This document shows positions 1-8,202 of a DNA stretch of 64,000 nt, one piece after another; position 1 is the first letter of the stretch; each line of letters opens with the position of its first letter. The notes beneath the pieces were generated by a model. The model made no database searches and had not been told where the DNA came from. It saw only the letters and a program-made list of their open reading frames with translations. Position numbers and translations under genes: made by a program. Origin of the DNA: Zavarzinella formosa DSM 19928 (lineage in GTDB: Bacteria > Planctomycetota > Planctomycetia > Gemmatales > Gemmataceae); NCBI RefSeq assembly GCF_000255705.1, contig NZ_JH636441.1, positions 851,180-915,179 of the forward strand, read 5' to 3'.

Positions 1-333
1 GGCCTTCTCACCCTCGTATTCCTGCCCAGCGGCTTCTTCAAGATCGCACAGCCCGAGGGATTCCTGGAGGAATGGTCGAAGACGTACCCCGCCGGCTCCG
101 CCTTGCCGCTTGGAATGATCGAGCTGGCGACGTTCGTGCTCTACCTAGTGCCCAAAACCCGCTACCTCGGCGGCCTTCTCATGCTCGCCTACCTCGGCGG
201 CGCGGTGGCGACCCACGTCCACGCCAACGACGGCAAGTTCTTCGTGCCGGTCATCGTCGGCGTCATCGCGTGGCTCGGGCTGTACCTCCGCGACCGCAGG
301 CTCCGGGCGCTCGTGCCGTTCACGGCCGAGTGA
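1..333 (+). CDS. DoxX-like membrane protein, 5' end cut by window
   Basis: The reading frame is open from base 1 to a TGA at 331-333, giving 110 residues with no start codon, so the N-terminus lies outside the window. It is a string of hydrophobic helices: the first visible one carries the FFKI motif, followed by 'IELATFVLYLVP', then a helix containing 'AYLGGAVATHVH', and a last helix before a basic tail. This layout fits the small DoxX/MauE-like integral membrane family, whose roles are mostly undefined. It could be chromosomal flank or cargo of the element to its right; I cannot tell which. Confidence 0.75.
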   Translation, partial: GLLTLVFLPSGFFKIAQPEGFLEEWSKTYPAGSALPLGMIELATFVLYLVPKTRYLGGLLMLAYLGGAVATHVHANDGKFFVPVIVGVIAWLGLYLRDRRLRALVPFTAE

Positions 334-559
334 TGGATGGACCGATGTCTGGTAGCCGTCAGGCTAATCGTTGCAATTGCCAAGACTCTCCCGAGCGATC
401 CGAACTTCACCTCTCCGCTTCGTTCAGGCATTTTCCCAAACCCGTTCCGCTTCCATCCCCACCCGGATTAATGAAAATGGAAAGGGAGCGTCGCGCGGCA
501 GACCCGCGTCGGGACGTGTCCCCGAACACTCAACCAGATGGGCACAGCGAGGAAGTCGA

Positions 560-775
560 ATGGGCAGTCCGAGGCACTGGTCGTGGGGCAATGAAGGGGT
601 GGAGCTTTATGACGATCACCTCCTGTGGTATCAGGAACAAGCCGGGTCCTTCTCCGGCGGCGCGGCCAGCGAACAGTCGTTCGAGGAATTTATGAGGCAG
701 GGGACACGGATCGAACGCGTGCCTCCGGACGTGCTGGAAGAACTGTCCAAGGCGGTGCGGAAACGGATTGCGTGA
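560..775 (+). CDS. Small conserved-looking hypothetical protein
   Basis: This ATG-started frame of 71 residues ends at the TGA at 773-775. It is acidic and aromatic in its first half ('WGNEGVELYDDHLLWYQ'), with a conserved-looking 'EQSFEEFM' segment and a C-terminal helix rich in Lys and Arg. I recall similar short proteins in Gemmata-type genomes but can give no function. A longer in-frame extension from 371 exists, but its composition is random-looking, so the ATG at 560 is preferred. It stands alone between the DoxX-like gene and a convergent pair of minus-strand genes. Confidence 0.5.
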   Translation: MGSPRHWSWGNEGVELYDDHLLWYQEQAGSFSGGAASEQSFEEFMRQGTRIERVPPDVLEELSKAVRKRIA

Positions 776-814
776 AGGAGTCGAAACTGGGAGCAGGCAA
801 TGCCATTTGGGACT

Positions 815-991
815 CTACTTCTCTTCAGCAAGCCGCTTGAGCTTCTCGGCCACCAACGGCTTGATCTGGTGCTTCCCTGAAAGCCAGTACCGGACAGAAC
901 GAGTGGTAACGAACACGGCCCTCGCCAGCGGAGATTGCCAACGAGAGCCGAAAAGTTTTTCACCGAGGGATCGGAGTTCGTCGGGGGTCAA
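815..991 (-). CDS. 58-residue HTH protein, TTG start, coupled to upstream gene
   Basis: This short minus-strand frame begins with TTG at 991-989, overlapping the TGA stop (990-988) of the upstream YubB-like gene, so translational coupling is likely. It encodes 58 residues opening 'LTPDELRSLGEKLFG', followed by 'WQSPLARAVFVTTRSVRYWLSG'. That is a compact helix-turn-helix with the recognition helix around residues 28-38, ending in a basic helix and 'AEEK'. This format (LTPDEL...W...LA...V..RTVRRWL.G) is common in small plasmid and prophage DNA-binding proteins. No ATG is available in frame and TGA lies directly upstream, so TTG is the only plausible start. Confidence 0.6.
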   Translation of the reverse strand: MTPDELRSLGEKLFGSRWQSPLARAVFVTTRSVRYWLSGKHQIKPLVAEKLKRLAEEK

Positions 992-1578
992 TCTTCGACA
1001 CCTTCATCTCCACCGCACTCGAACGTCTCCGGGTCATAACCATAATCTTTGGGTTCAGCATCCGGATTGAGCTTGAACCATAGCTTCGCAGCCGAGACTC
1101 CTTTTAACTCTTCCTCACCTTTCTTTCCATTTCGATATTGGATGATGCCAGCGTTGCTACCGATATCTTCGTCGGCGTATTCGACCGTGAAAGGGACTTC
1201 CGGAAACCAAGCTGACAGAGCGGAGAAGATAGGTTCTGGTGTTGACCACGCAGTTTCAAAGTACACCGCCACCTCGCTGAGTCGCTTCTGAGCGTAGGCA
1301 TTCCACTTCGTACCCCAATTTTTACAGCACCATTCATAGCCGCCTTGGTTATAGCCATCCTTCGGTGCTTCATTCCAATCCCCTTTCGGGTTCGCTTTCT
1401 CCCATTCTCGACGCTCCTGATCAGACAGCGCGAATCGCTCGGGATATTGAATTAGAGTGTTGAAGTCGATCAGCAACTCGCCGTCATCAGCTGTTCGGTT
1501 GCCGATTTTCTCGAACACCTCGGATGCTTTATTTGTGTCGCAGTCAAACGTGAGCTTATTTGAAATGTGATTGGGCAT
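988..1578 (-). CDS. YubB/DUF1281 ferredoxin-like domain protein
   Basis: The 196-residue protein starts 'MPNHISNKLTFDCD' and contains 'ELLIDFNTLIQYP', 'NWGTKWNAY' and 'YFETAWSTPEPIFSALSAWFPEVPF'. These match the order of motifs in the plasmid/phage YubB (DUF1281, Api92-like) family with a ferredoxin-like fold: a PN..SN.L start, a WGTKW block and a TAWSPP block. The molecular role of the family is unknown. The ATG at 1578 is chosen because the PN..SN motif is normally at the extreme N-terminus and a GGTGGA ribosome-binding site precedes it; longer starts at 1596 and 1626 exist. It forms a coupled pair with the tiny HTH gene downstream. Confidence 0.65.
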   Translation of the reverse strand: MPNHISNKLTFDCDTNKASEVFEKIGNRTADDGELLIDFNTLIQYPERFALSDQERREWEKANPKGDWNEAPKDGYNQGGYEWCCKNWGTKWNAYAQKRLSEVAVYFETAWSTPEPIFSALSAWFPEVPFTVEYADEDIGSNAGIIQYRNGKKGEEELKGVSAAKLWFKLNPDAEPKDYGYDPETFECGGDEGVED

Positions 1579-1626
1579 ACATTGAATTTCCACCATTCGC
1601 CGAGCTTCATTGCCCATGCGTGACAC

Positions 1627-1805
1627 GACAGTAGCGGAAGTTTCTTCCCGCTGTCAACCGGTTTCTTGCGATAGGGACGGAATCCCGCAAGGGCGGAGAC
1701 GCAACGCGGCTCCGTTCACGACGGCCCGGTCATCGCCCATCAATCACTCACAGGACACTTGCGCTGCTTGCCCTTCCCGTATACGATCCCGCATCCACCA
1801 CGGGG
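1627..1805 (+). promoter_or_regulatory. Candidate oriT: inverted-repeat cluster upstream of the relaxase
   Basis: The 179 bases before the relaxase gene hold three successive inverted repeats. IR1 has GACAG at 1627-1631 against CTGTC at 1651-1655, with further partial pairing inside. IR2 has CTTGC at 1665-1669 and GGGA at 1674-1677 against TCCC and GCAAG at 1683-1691. IR3 has CGGAG at 1694-1698 against CTCCG at 1710-1714. MobF relaxases usually act on an origin of transfer close to their own gene with such repeats beside the nic site. The assignment is inference from position and structure; the nic site itself cannot be named. Confidence 0.45.
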
Positions 1806-4715
1806 TTGCCCTTGATAAGATTCCATGCCATCGCAAATGCCAAAGCGGCAGAGGCGTATTACTCCAAGAGTGATGGCGGCGAATATTACGTGAACGGCGA
1901 ACTCCGGCAGGAATGGCTCGGACATGGCGCGGAACTGCTCGGCCTGGCCGGAACGCCCGACTTCGGCCACTTCAAACGCCTGATCCACGGACTCGATCCT
2001 CATTCCGGAAAGCAGCTCACCTCCAAACTCCTTGCTAACCGCATCCCTGCCTGGGATGTCACTGCCAGCATCCCCAAAGGAGTAACGATCGCCTTGGAGC
2101 ATGGCGACACAAGAATCCAGGATGCCCTTTGGGAAGCCGCGCGCGAAACCATGTCCGACCTCGAAGATTTCGCCACCACCCGTGTCAGAAAGGGCGGTGC
2201 GTTGGAAGACCGACTCACTGGCAACCTCGTCGCCTTCGCCGTCGAGCATCCCGAGACACGCCCGGCGAAATCAGACAACATGCCCGACCCCGACCGCCAT
2301 ATCCACATGGTGGTCTTCAATGTGACTTACGACTCCAAAGAGCATGCTTGGAAAGCAGTGAAGTTCCGCCCGATCATGGAATTGCGGAAGTTCTTCGACC
2401 GCCGTTTCGACCAGCGGCTCGCAAGTAAGCTGGCTGACTTGGGCTATGGCATCGAGACGAAGACGAAGGAAGGGAAATATTACTCGTGGGACATCAAGGG
2501 GATGCCGAAGTCGGTGACGGAGAAGTTCTCCCGCCGCACCACCGAGGTGGACAAACTGGCCGAAGAACTTGGCGTCGGTTCCGCACAGGGAAAGGACAAA
2601 CTCGGGGCAACCTCCCGCCAGTTCAAGCGGAAGGACATGACGCTGGATGATTACCGGGAGTATTGGCAGTCTAGGGTCACGCCAGCCGAAGCCCAAACGA
2701 TCACCAACCTGATCGACGCGGCGAACCTCGGCCAGAATCCCCCGCAAACGAACACCGCCGACAAGGCGGTTGCCTACGCCATTGACCACCACTTCGAGCG
2801 GCGTTCAGTCATGGACTGGCATGATCTGGCGATCACGGCGATGGAACGGAGCATGGGCGGGGCGTTACCGGAGGAGATTGAGCCGGATGCCGTCCGGCAG
2901 GGTGCATTATTAAAGGACGGGCAGGTCACCACCAAGGAAGTTTTGGCGGAAGAAAGCCGCATCATCGACTTCGCCCGCGAGGGGAAGGGGACGATACGGC
3001 CGTTAGGCGCCGATATCGGAAAGACGATGTCGGGAAACCGCGTAAGGTCACAGCCGCAGTTTTCCTCAGTTGATGTACAAAAAGAGGGCGATATACGCGC
3101 ATCTTCACTCGGTCAACAAAAAGGCCGCCCCGACGAATCGAAGCAGCCCGCGCAGAAGGACTACCAATCTATCTACGCCAATCACACTGCCACACTCTCC
3201 CCCGAACAGCAAGCGGCTTCAGCAGGCCATTTTCGTGAAGCCGCGAAAATGGCCACCCTCTCCCCTGAGCAGACCGCACTTGTCAACCACATCCTCACCT
3301 CCGCCGACCAGATCATCCTCGTCATCGGCGACGCGGGCACGGGCAAAACCCACGCGGTCAAATCAGCCTTCCAGCAAATCGACCGTCCCGTCGAAATGCT
3401 GGCGCCATCCGTTGAAGCAAGTCGCACCGTTCTACGCGAAGCCGGGTTCACTAAGGCCGACACCGTTGCCTCATTCCTTCTGAGCGAAGAACGCCAGGCC
3501 GCGGTCAAGGGCGGCGTCATCTGGGTGGATGAAGCCGGGCTGCTCGCCATCAAAGACCTGTCCCGCCTCACGGACATCGCCAAGCAGCAAAACGCCCGAC
3601 TGGTTCTTCAAGGCGACCCCAAGCAACACCGATCCGTGGTGCGGCATGGCAACATGATAAACGTTCTGCAGGAGTACGCCGGATTGCCAGTTGGACGCCT
3701 CACCGAGGTCTGGCGCCAAAAGCACAAAGGCTACAAGGCCATCGTCGCCGACATCGCCAAAGGCCAAACCTCCAAAGCGTTCGATGAATTAAACGTCTTG
3801 GGATGGGTGCGGCAGGTTGACAGCAACACCGCATTGGTGGATGACTACATGGCGGGGCTAAAAAAAGACCAGCTCGTCATCGCCCCCACCCATGTGGAGT
3901 GCGACGAGGTGACGGCGGCGATACGCGAACGGTTGCAAGAAAAGGGGATAGTTGGCAGGGATGAGCATGTTTTCGAGACGCTTCGGCCACTGGCTTGGAC
4001 TAACGCTGAAAAGGGCGATACTACCAGGTACGAAGGCACCGAGGTATTGCAGTTCCACCGAAACAGCGGATCTTTTAAGGCGGGTGACCGGGTTAGAGTC
4101 GCTGACTGGAAACCTGGCGTCAAACTGCCAAACCCTGCTCACTTTAACGTGTTCCAACGAGGACAAAATCGATTTGCTTGCGGAGACCGTATTCGGATCA
4201 CCAACCGGGGATTGGACAAGTCAGGAAAGCACAAGCTCAACAACGGAGCCCAATACACCGTGGCCGGATTCACCGACAAAGGTGACATTACATTGAGCAA
4301 CGGCTGGGTTCTCCCCGCCGGGTTCCTGCACATCGATCACGGATACGTTTCAACGAGTCACGCATCACAGGGAAAGACAGTTGACCGTGTCCTCATAGCG
4401 ATGGGCACCGAATCAAAAGGTGCGATCAACGCCAAACAATTCTACGTCAGCGTCAGCCGTGGCAGGGAGTCAGCCAAGATTTACTCCGACATGCCGCCCG
4501 ATGAACTGAAAAAGGCCATCCAGCGGACGGATACCCGCAAGTCGGCCACCGAACTCATGAACCCGAAGCCCAAGAAGAAACGCCGCGGCCTTGACCGGAT
4601 CAAATGCCTCCTGAAGAAAGCCCGCGACCGCTTCAAAGAGTTGCGCGCCGGCCGCGACGGTGATAACAGGGAACACGAACGACAAAAGGAGCGAGAGCAT
4701 GGAATCGAGCGATAG
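1806..4715 (+). CDS. MobF (TrwC-like) conjugative relaxase-helicase
   Basis: The 969-residue protein nicks the transfer strand at oriT and unwinds DNA for conjugation. The N-terminal relaxase domain carries the catalytic tyrosines Y18-Y19 in 'EAYYSK', the 'GHGAELLGLAG' block at about 38-48, and the metal-binding HxH (H165, H167) in 'RHIHMVVFN'. The C-terminal SF1 helicase domain has Walker A 'GDAGTGKT' at 508-515, Walker B with D575-E576 in 'VDEAGLL', and the late helicase motif 'HASQGKT' near 852-858. Length is typical of TrwC. The start is TTG at 1806; a TTG two codons later is equally possible. The tail is very basic. Its stop overlaps the start of the next gene. Confidence 0.93.
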   Translation: MPLIRFHAIANAKAAEAYYSKSDGGEYYVNGELRQEWLGHGAELLGLAGTPDFGHFKRLIHGLDPHSGKQLTSKLLANRIPAWDVTASIPKGVTIALEHGDTRIQDALWEAARETMSDLEDFATTRVRKGGALEDRLTGNLVAFAVEHPETRPAKSDNMPDPDRHIHMVVFNVTYDSKEHAWKAVKFRPIMELRKFFDRRFDQRLASKLADLGYGIETKTKEGKYYSWDIKGMPKSVTEKFSRRTTEVDKLAEELGVGSAQGKDKLGATSRQFKRKDMTLDDYREYWQSRVTPAEAQTITNLIDAANLGQNPPQTNTADKAVAYAIDHHFERRSVMDWHDLAITAMERSMGGALPEEIEPDAVRQGALLKDGQVTTKEVLAEESRIIDFAREGKGTIRPLGADIGKTMSGNRVRSQPQFSSVDVQKEGDIRASSLGQQKGRPDESKQPAQKDYQSIYANHTATLSPEQQAASAGHFREAAKMATLSPEQTALVNHILTSADQIILVIGDAGTGKTHAVKSAFQQIDRPVEMLAPSVEASRTVLREAGFTKADTVASFLLSEERQAAVKGGVIWVDEAGLLAIKDLSRLTDIAKQQNARLVLQGDPKQHRSVVRHGNMINVLQEYAGLPVGRLTEVWRQKHKGYKAIVADIAKGQTSKAFDELNVLGWVRQVDSNTALVDDYMAGLKKDQLVIAPTHVECDEVTAAIRERLQEKGIVGRDEHVFETLRPLAWTNAEKGDTTRYEGTEVLQFHRNSGSFKAGDRVRVADWKPGVKLPNPAHFNVFQRGQNRFACGDRIRITNRGLDKSGKHKLNNGAQYTVAGFTDKGDITLSNGWVLPAGFLHIDHGYVSTSHASQGKTVDRVLIAMGTESKGAINAKQFYVSVSRGRESAKIYSDMPPDELKKAIQRTDTRKSATELMNPKPKKKRRGLDRIKCLLKKARDRFKELRAGRDGDNREHERQKEREHGIER

Positions 4716-5139
4716 CCTGAAAAAACTTCTCCTCGGGGCAACACCCAAGCCTTCGCCAAAGCCCGACGAAGAACCTGCCCAAGTCGAGGATGCCGAGGCA
4801 ATTTCCCTGGCCGACATGAACGGCTCGCATTCGATGAGGCCGTCCAACAAAACCGTGCCGAGAATCCATGTGGTGTTGAAGGACGGGAAAGTGCAGACGC
4901 TTTTCTACCACCATCTGGATGCGAAGGCAGAATATGACGGCAATTCGTTCACATTCCTGTTCATCGGCGCCAAGCATTGGGAACTGACCGTCCAGGGGCG
5001 AAACCTCTGGCGCGTATATGATTATATTTCTTTAAGCCGCTGGCCGTATATCCGTGTGTCGCCTCGGGACTATGACGAGAAGGGCGAGGTGGTGACGGCC
5101 GTCAGCATCAAAGACATCACCCCGCGCAGCGAAGAGTAA
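4699..5139 (+). CDS. Hypothetical protein coupled to the relaxase gene
   Basis: The 146-residue protein is of unknown function. The ATG at 4699 is chosen for the AAAGGA ribosome-binding site about 8 bases upstream; it overlaps the relaxase 3' end by 17 bases, so the two are probably co-translated. Residues 1-50 are low-complexity, rich in Pro, Glu and Ala. Residues 55-146 look like a compact beta-rich domain ('RIHVVLKDGKVQTLFYHHLDAK', then 'SFTFLFIGAKHWELTVQGRNLWRVYDYI'). Position suggests an accessory protein of DNA processing, but no motif supports a specific role. Confidence 0.7.
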   Translation: MESSDSLKKLLLGATPKPSPKPDEEPAQVEDAEAISLADMNGSHSMRPSNKTVPRIHVVLKDGKVQTLFYHHLDAKAEYDGNSFTFLFIGAKHWELTVQGRNLWRVYDYISLSRWPYIRVSPRDYDEKGEVVTAVSIKDITPRSEE

Positions 5140-5258
5140 AAGTCGGCTGATATTTGACCATTACTCCTCTTTAGACCGGTGGTAACCTGAAGCGAAGTAA
5201 TCGGTGAAGACGACCGCGTGAAAAGAGTCAAAAAAACTTTTGATCGAACGGCTTTTCA

Positions 5259-6857
5259 TCATTCAGATTTGGTCAACTTGACCGTCCCGGTCGCCGTATA
5301 CGACTTGCCGTTGCTCTTGACCGTCACATCGAATTTAGCCTTGATGGAATTTCCGTCGAGGCTGCCGGACGTCGGCTGATGCGCGTTTCCCTTCAGAACC
5401 TTGGTCGTGTTAAATTCGATCTTGCCGTCGGTCAGCTTTCCTTCGACCTCGCAAACATGAGCGCCGTCGTACTTGAATTCACCTTTGAACGACGAGCCCT
5501 TCCGTTCTGTTATTTTCAGTGACGCCGACATGGTCTTGTTCGTTTCGTTGCGGTGTTTTTCACCTTTCCAAAACGAACCCACCGCGAGGGGATCGGTCGC
5601 ATCCGGACTTGCGGCTCCGAGGGCATGGGAAACGTCATAAATCCGCACGACTCCAACCGTGTCTCCCACCGCCAGTTGCCTGCCATCCCGTGACAGGGCA
5701 ATGATGAGATCATTCTCCAAATCATTGAAAGTCATGGTCGCCGGACGTTTGTCGGGCTTGGGCTTCCCGTTATCGAAGGGTTCGTCGGGAAGCGGGAAGA
5801 CGCCAATGAGCTTTTTGCCGGGGACGTCCCAGACGACCACGCGGTTGTGGCGGACTTTTGCCCTGTCATCCATCATGGTGCCATAGTGGAGGAGACGGGT
5901 TCCGTCCCCGCTGAGAAGTTGCATTTCCAGAGTCCACGACGGTTGCAGTTCCGGCGGCAGGGGCAATTGCTTTCCGACGGGTTTCGGGATCGGTGGCTGC
6001 GGGTCCTTGGGCGCGAAGAGAATCTTGCGTTTGCCGGACGCAAGATCGTAGGCTCCCACGCCTTCGTTAAAGTAATTGAATCCCTTGCCGTCTGACGTCC
6101 ATTCAAGCTTGCCCGCGTCTGGTATGATCGGGATGGCGGCCGAGGGTGTGATCACTTCTTTGGCGGCATCAACGGAGAAAATTCGCATGGATTGACCGAC
6201 GACCAAGAGTTGCTTTCCGTCCGGTGAAAACCTGAGCCAATGGACTCCTTTGGTCAAATCACGCGGTCGCGCCCCGAGCGAGGATTGCCCGGTGGAAAGC
6301 GCCTCTGTTTCCTCATTTTCCCCGGCGATCACCCATTTCACCGCCGATGTCTTGACGTCATACAAGCTCACAATCCCGGCCGTGTACGATCGAAGCGTCC
6401 CCTTGGATTTGCCCGACCACTCATTCAACGCCACGGCAACATAGGCGCCATCCGGCGACATGACGGAAACTGTGTAATTGCTTCCGACCCTGGCTTTGGG
6501 GACTTTCAAGAGATCGAGGCCCGTTTTGACATCGGAGACGTGAATGCCACGGCCAGACCACTCGTATAATTTAAGGCCGTCGGCGGAGAAAGCGTATCTT
6601 CCACCGTAAGTCGCCCGCGTGTTCTGCTCTGTTCCATCCAGGATTAAGACTTTGCGTTGTCCCGGCACATCCCAGATGGCAATGTCCCCGCCTGCCACGA
6701 CGAGGCGGGTTCCGTCGTATGAAAACGCGATTGAACCCACTTTGCCGGGCGCCCCCTTCAAAACAGCGAACGGTTTGGCGCTCTCGGCGGCGGATGTCCC
6801 GAGGAAGGAGAAAACCGCCACGGTGGCGGCGATTCGTCGGAAGCCCCAGGTGTTCAT
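5259..6857 (-). CDS. Secreted WD40-repeat protein with C-terminal beta domain
   Basis: The 532-residue protein starts at the ATG at 6857, which has GAGGAA upstream and opens a signal peptide ('MNTWGFRRIAATVAVFSFLG...SAAESA'). The next ~400 residues are irregular WD40-type blades ('GSIAFSYDGTRLVVAGGDIAIWDV', 'LRFSPDGKQLLVVG', 'LSRDGRQLAVGDTVGVVRIYDVS'). The last ~100 residues form a separate beta-rich domain (from 'VGSFWKGEKH' onward) like those appended to other planctomycete exported proteins. It probably acts as an extracytoplasmic binding scaffold. It lies inside the mobile element, convergent with the relaxase operon, and looks like chromosomal-type cargo. Confidence 0.8.
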   Translation of the reverse strand: MNTWGFRRIAATVAVFSFLGTSAAESAKPFAVLKGAPGKVGSIAFSYDGTRLVVAGGDIAIWDVPGQRKVLILDGTEQNTRATYGGRYAFSADGLKLYEWSGRGIHVSDVKTGLDLLKVPKARVGSNYTVSVMSPDGAYVAVALNEWSGKSKGTLRSYTAGIVSLYDVKTSAVKWVIAGENEETEALSTGQSSLGARPRDLTKGVHWLRFSPDGKQLLVVGQSMRIFSVDAAKEVITPSAAIPIIPDAGKLEWTSDGKGFNYFNEGVGAYDLASGKRKILFAPKDPQPPIPKPVGKQLPLPPELQPSWTLEMQLLSGDGTRLLHYGTMMDDRAKVRHNRVVVWDVPGKKLIGVFPLPDEPFDNGKPKPDKRPATMTFNDLENDLIIALSRDGRQLAVGDTVGVVRIYDVSHALGAASPDATDPLAVGSFWKGEKHRNETNKTMSASLKITERKGSSFKGEFKYDGAHVCEVEGKLTDGKIEFNTTKVLKGNAHQPTSGSLDGNSIKAKFDVTVKSNGKSYTATGTVKLTKSE

Positions 6858-6996
6858 CCCAAATTCCTCGCCTGTTGAAGCGGTCAGATTGGTAGATCGT
6901 ACCAGACCCGCACGCACGGCACAACGACCACGATCAGCTCATTCCTCTTCCTTAGCCGTGTATGAGCTTATTTTTAGATGGCGCTTGGTTTGTGGG

Positions 6997-7584
6997 TCAG
7001 GTCTTTCTCGCCAGAAGTTCGGTACGTGCCGCGTTCAGCCTCGCCATCATCTCGTTGTTGCCTCCTGTTGCATCCGGATGCCAGCGTTTAGCCTTCTCGC
7101 GATACGCCGCTTCAATGTCCGCTTCCTTCGCCCCTTTCTCGATGCCGAGTAATTGCCAAGGGTTTTCGGAAGTCTTGGAAGGCGGAGGAAGCGCAGCGTA
7201 ACCACGAAACGCCGCCCTGACCAGATTCAAGCCACCGTGCCGGAGTTTCGTCCGCTCGGCTTCGATGACATGGTGGATCGCCTGGAGATTTTCCTCTATA
7301 CGCTGGTAACGATCCACGGCGATGCAAGTCGAAATGCCGTCCCAAGTGAAATAGACGGCCACTCCGGCGTCCTTTGGGTTGCGCTCCATCAGGGACACGT
7401 TGCTCGACACCAAAATCTTTTCGACCTTGCGGCCGCTGTCGGCGGCGAAACGCTTCAGCGAGCCTTGGACGTTGTCGATGGATGCCGTCAGGCTGGTTTT
7501 GAACTGGCTTTTGGCTGGTGAAGTGGTGCGAGTCCAGCTTTCGGGCCAAGATAATGGGTACTGGCTGGCGGTCTGAACGGTCAT
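6997..7584 (-). CDS. J-domain protein
   Basis: The 195-residue protein has its J domain at the C-terminus (about residues 141-195): 'NPWQLLGIEKGAKEADIEAAYREKAKRWHPD' with the HPD tripeptide at 169-171 that stimulates DnaK ATPase. The N-terminal 135 residues are a non-DnaJ alpha/beta region ('SSNVSLMERNPKDAGVAVYFTWDG') that probably selects the client. This format (client domain first, J domain last) occurs in phages and mobile elements, not in housekeeping DnaJ. Its ATG overlaps the stop of the gene before it by four bases, so it is the last gene of a tightly coupled minus-strand string. Confidence 0.85.
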   Translation of the reverse strand: MTVQTASQYPLSWPESWTRTTSPAKSQFKTSLTASIDNVQGSLKRFAADSGRKVEKILVSSNVSLMERNPKDAGVAVYFTWDGISTCIAVDRYQRIEENLQAIHHVIEAERTKLRHGGLNLVRAAFRGYAALPPPSKTSENPWQLLGIEKGAKEADIEAAYREKAKRWHPDATGGNNEMMARLNAARTELLARKT

Positions 7585-7835
7585 GGCTGGTTACCTTCGT
7601 GGCTCATCACCGGAACTTCCGTGTTGCAAACGGGACAAGTTACCGAATGCTCCAATGCCTGACGCACTTGCTTCGGGCCAAACATCTGGGTAATCTTTAA
7701 CTCGACTTCCACCAGTTCGGTGTCGCCATCGTCTTGGGATGCCTCCAATTCTTTTCTCGCACGCGCCAAATCCTGCCCGTCCGGGCAAATGTTCATGCTT
7801 CCGTCGCCATAGAGCATCCCATATCGTTTCGTCAT
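7581..7835 (-). CDS. Small acidic protein with a C-terminal CxxC
   Basis: The 84-residue protein starts at the ATG at 7835, which has a purine-rich GGAAGG site upstream; the ATG also overlaps the stop of the preceding 45-residue gene. It begins 'MTKRYGMLYGDGSMNICPDG', has an acidic middle helix, and ends with 'VTCPVCNTEVPV', a single CxxC knuckle that could bind zinc with another Cys or a partner. Function is unknown. It ends in a four-base overlap with the J-domain gene. Confidence 0.6.
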   Translation of the reverse strand: MTKRYGMLYGDGSMNICPDGQDLARARKELEASQDDGDTELVEVELKITQMFGPKQVRQALEHSVTCPVCNTEVPVMSHEGNQP

Positions 7836-7969
7836 CCTCTTTCCCTTCCGTTGTGTTCCCGGTCGTTGATCCAAATCCTCATCAACGCGATCAGCGCGCC
7901 GAAGGTAGTTCCGCCCAAAATCAAATTCGAGGTGATACGGGCAAAGGCAAGCTGACGTTTGGGGTTCAT
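7832..7969 (-). CDS. 45-residue single-pass membrane protein
   Basis: This short frame runs from the ATG at 7969 to the TGA at 7834-7832. It encodes a basic N-terminus ('MNPKRQLAFARI'), one hydrophobic helix ('NLILGGTTFGALIALMRIWI') and a charged tail. It overlaps its upstream neighbour (XRE gene) by four bases and its downstream neighbour likewise, exactly like the rest of the string, which is strong support for translation despite its size. Orientation by the positive-inside rule puts the N-terminus in the cytoplasm. No function can be assigned. Confidence 0.6.
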   Translation of the reverse strand: MNPKRQLAFARITSNLILGGTTFGALIALMRIWINDREHNGRERG

Positions 7970-8202
7970 GGCTTGTGACCTCGTTTCGCTAGCCATGCTT
8001 TCCGTCCCAGCAACACGTCCACGCTCACATCCAGCGTGTCAGCCAGCAACACGAGATTCTCGATCTCCGGAGTGCTTCGTCCCGCCTCGTAGCGGTTGAT
8101 TACTGTCCGGTTGATTCCCGTCATGCGGGCAAGCTCGGATTGTGACATCTTGGCTTTGGAGCGGCTCTTGCGGAGTTGTTTGGCGAAGGCGGGGCGGGTC
8201 AT
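7966..8202 (-). CDS. XRE-family HTH regulator
   Basis: The 78-residue protein is almost entirely a Cro/C1-type helix-turn-helix: 'LRKSRSKAKMSQSELARMTGINRTVINRYEAGRSTPEIENLVLLADTL', then 'DVSVDVLLGR'. The recognition helix is around residues 29-37. Such single-domain XRE proteins usually repress their own operon in plasmids and prophages. It overlaps the ASCH-like gene upstream and the 45-residue membrane protein downstream by four bases each. The target is probably the promoter region near 8832-8902, between this operon and the Gp88-like gene. Confidence 0.85.
   Translation of the reverse strand: MTRPAFAKQLRKSRSKAKMSQSELARMTGINRTVINRYEAGRSTPEIENLVLLADTLDVSVDVLLGRKAWLAKRGHKP

Noticed and set aside
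334-1000. Search for a left attachment repeat matching the tRNA-Ser 3' end
   Set aside because: No stretch resembling GGAGAGG...ATTCGAACC was found. The only other such T-arm is in the tRNA-Gln gene at 36281, so no left boundary is claimed.
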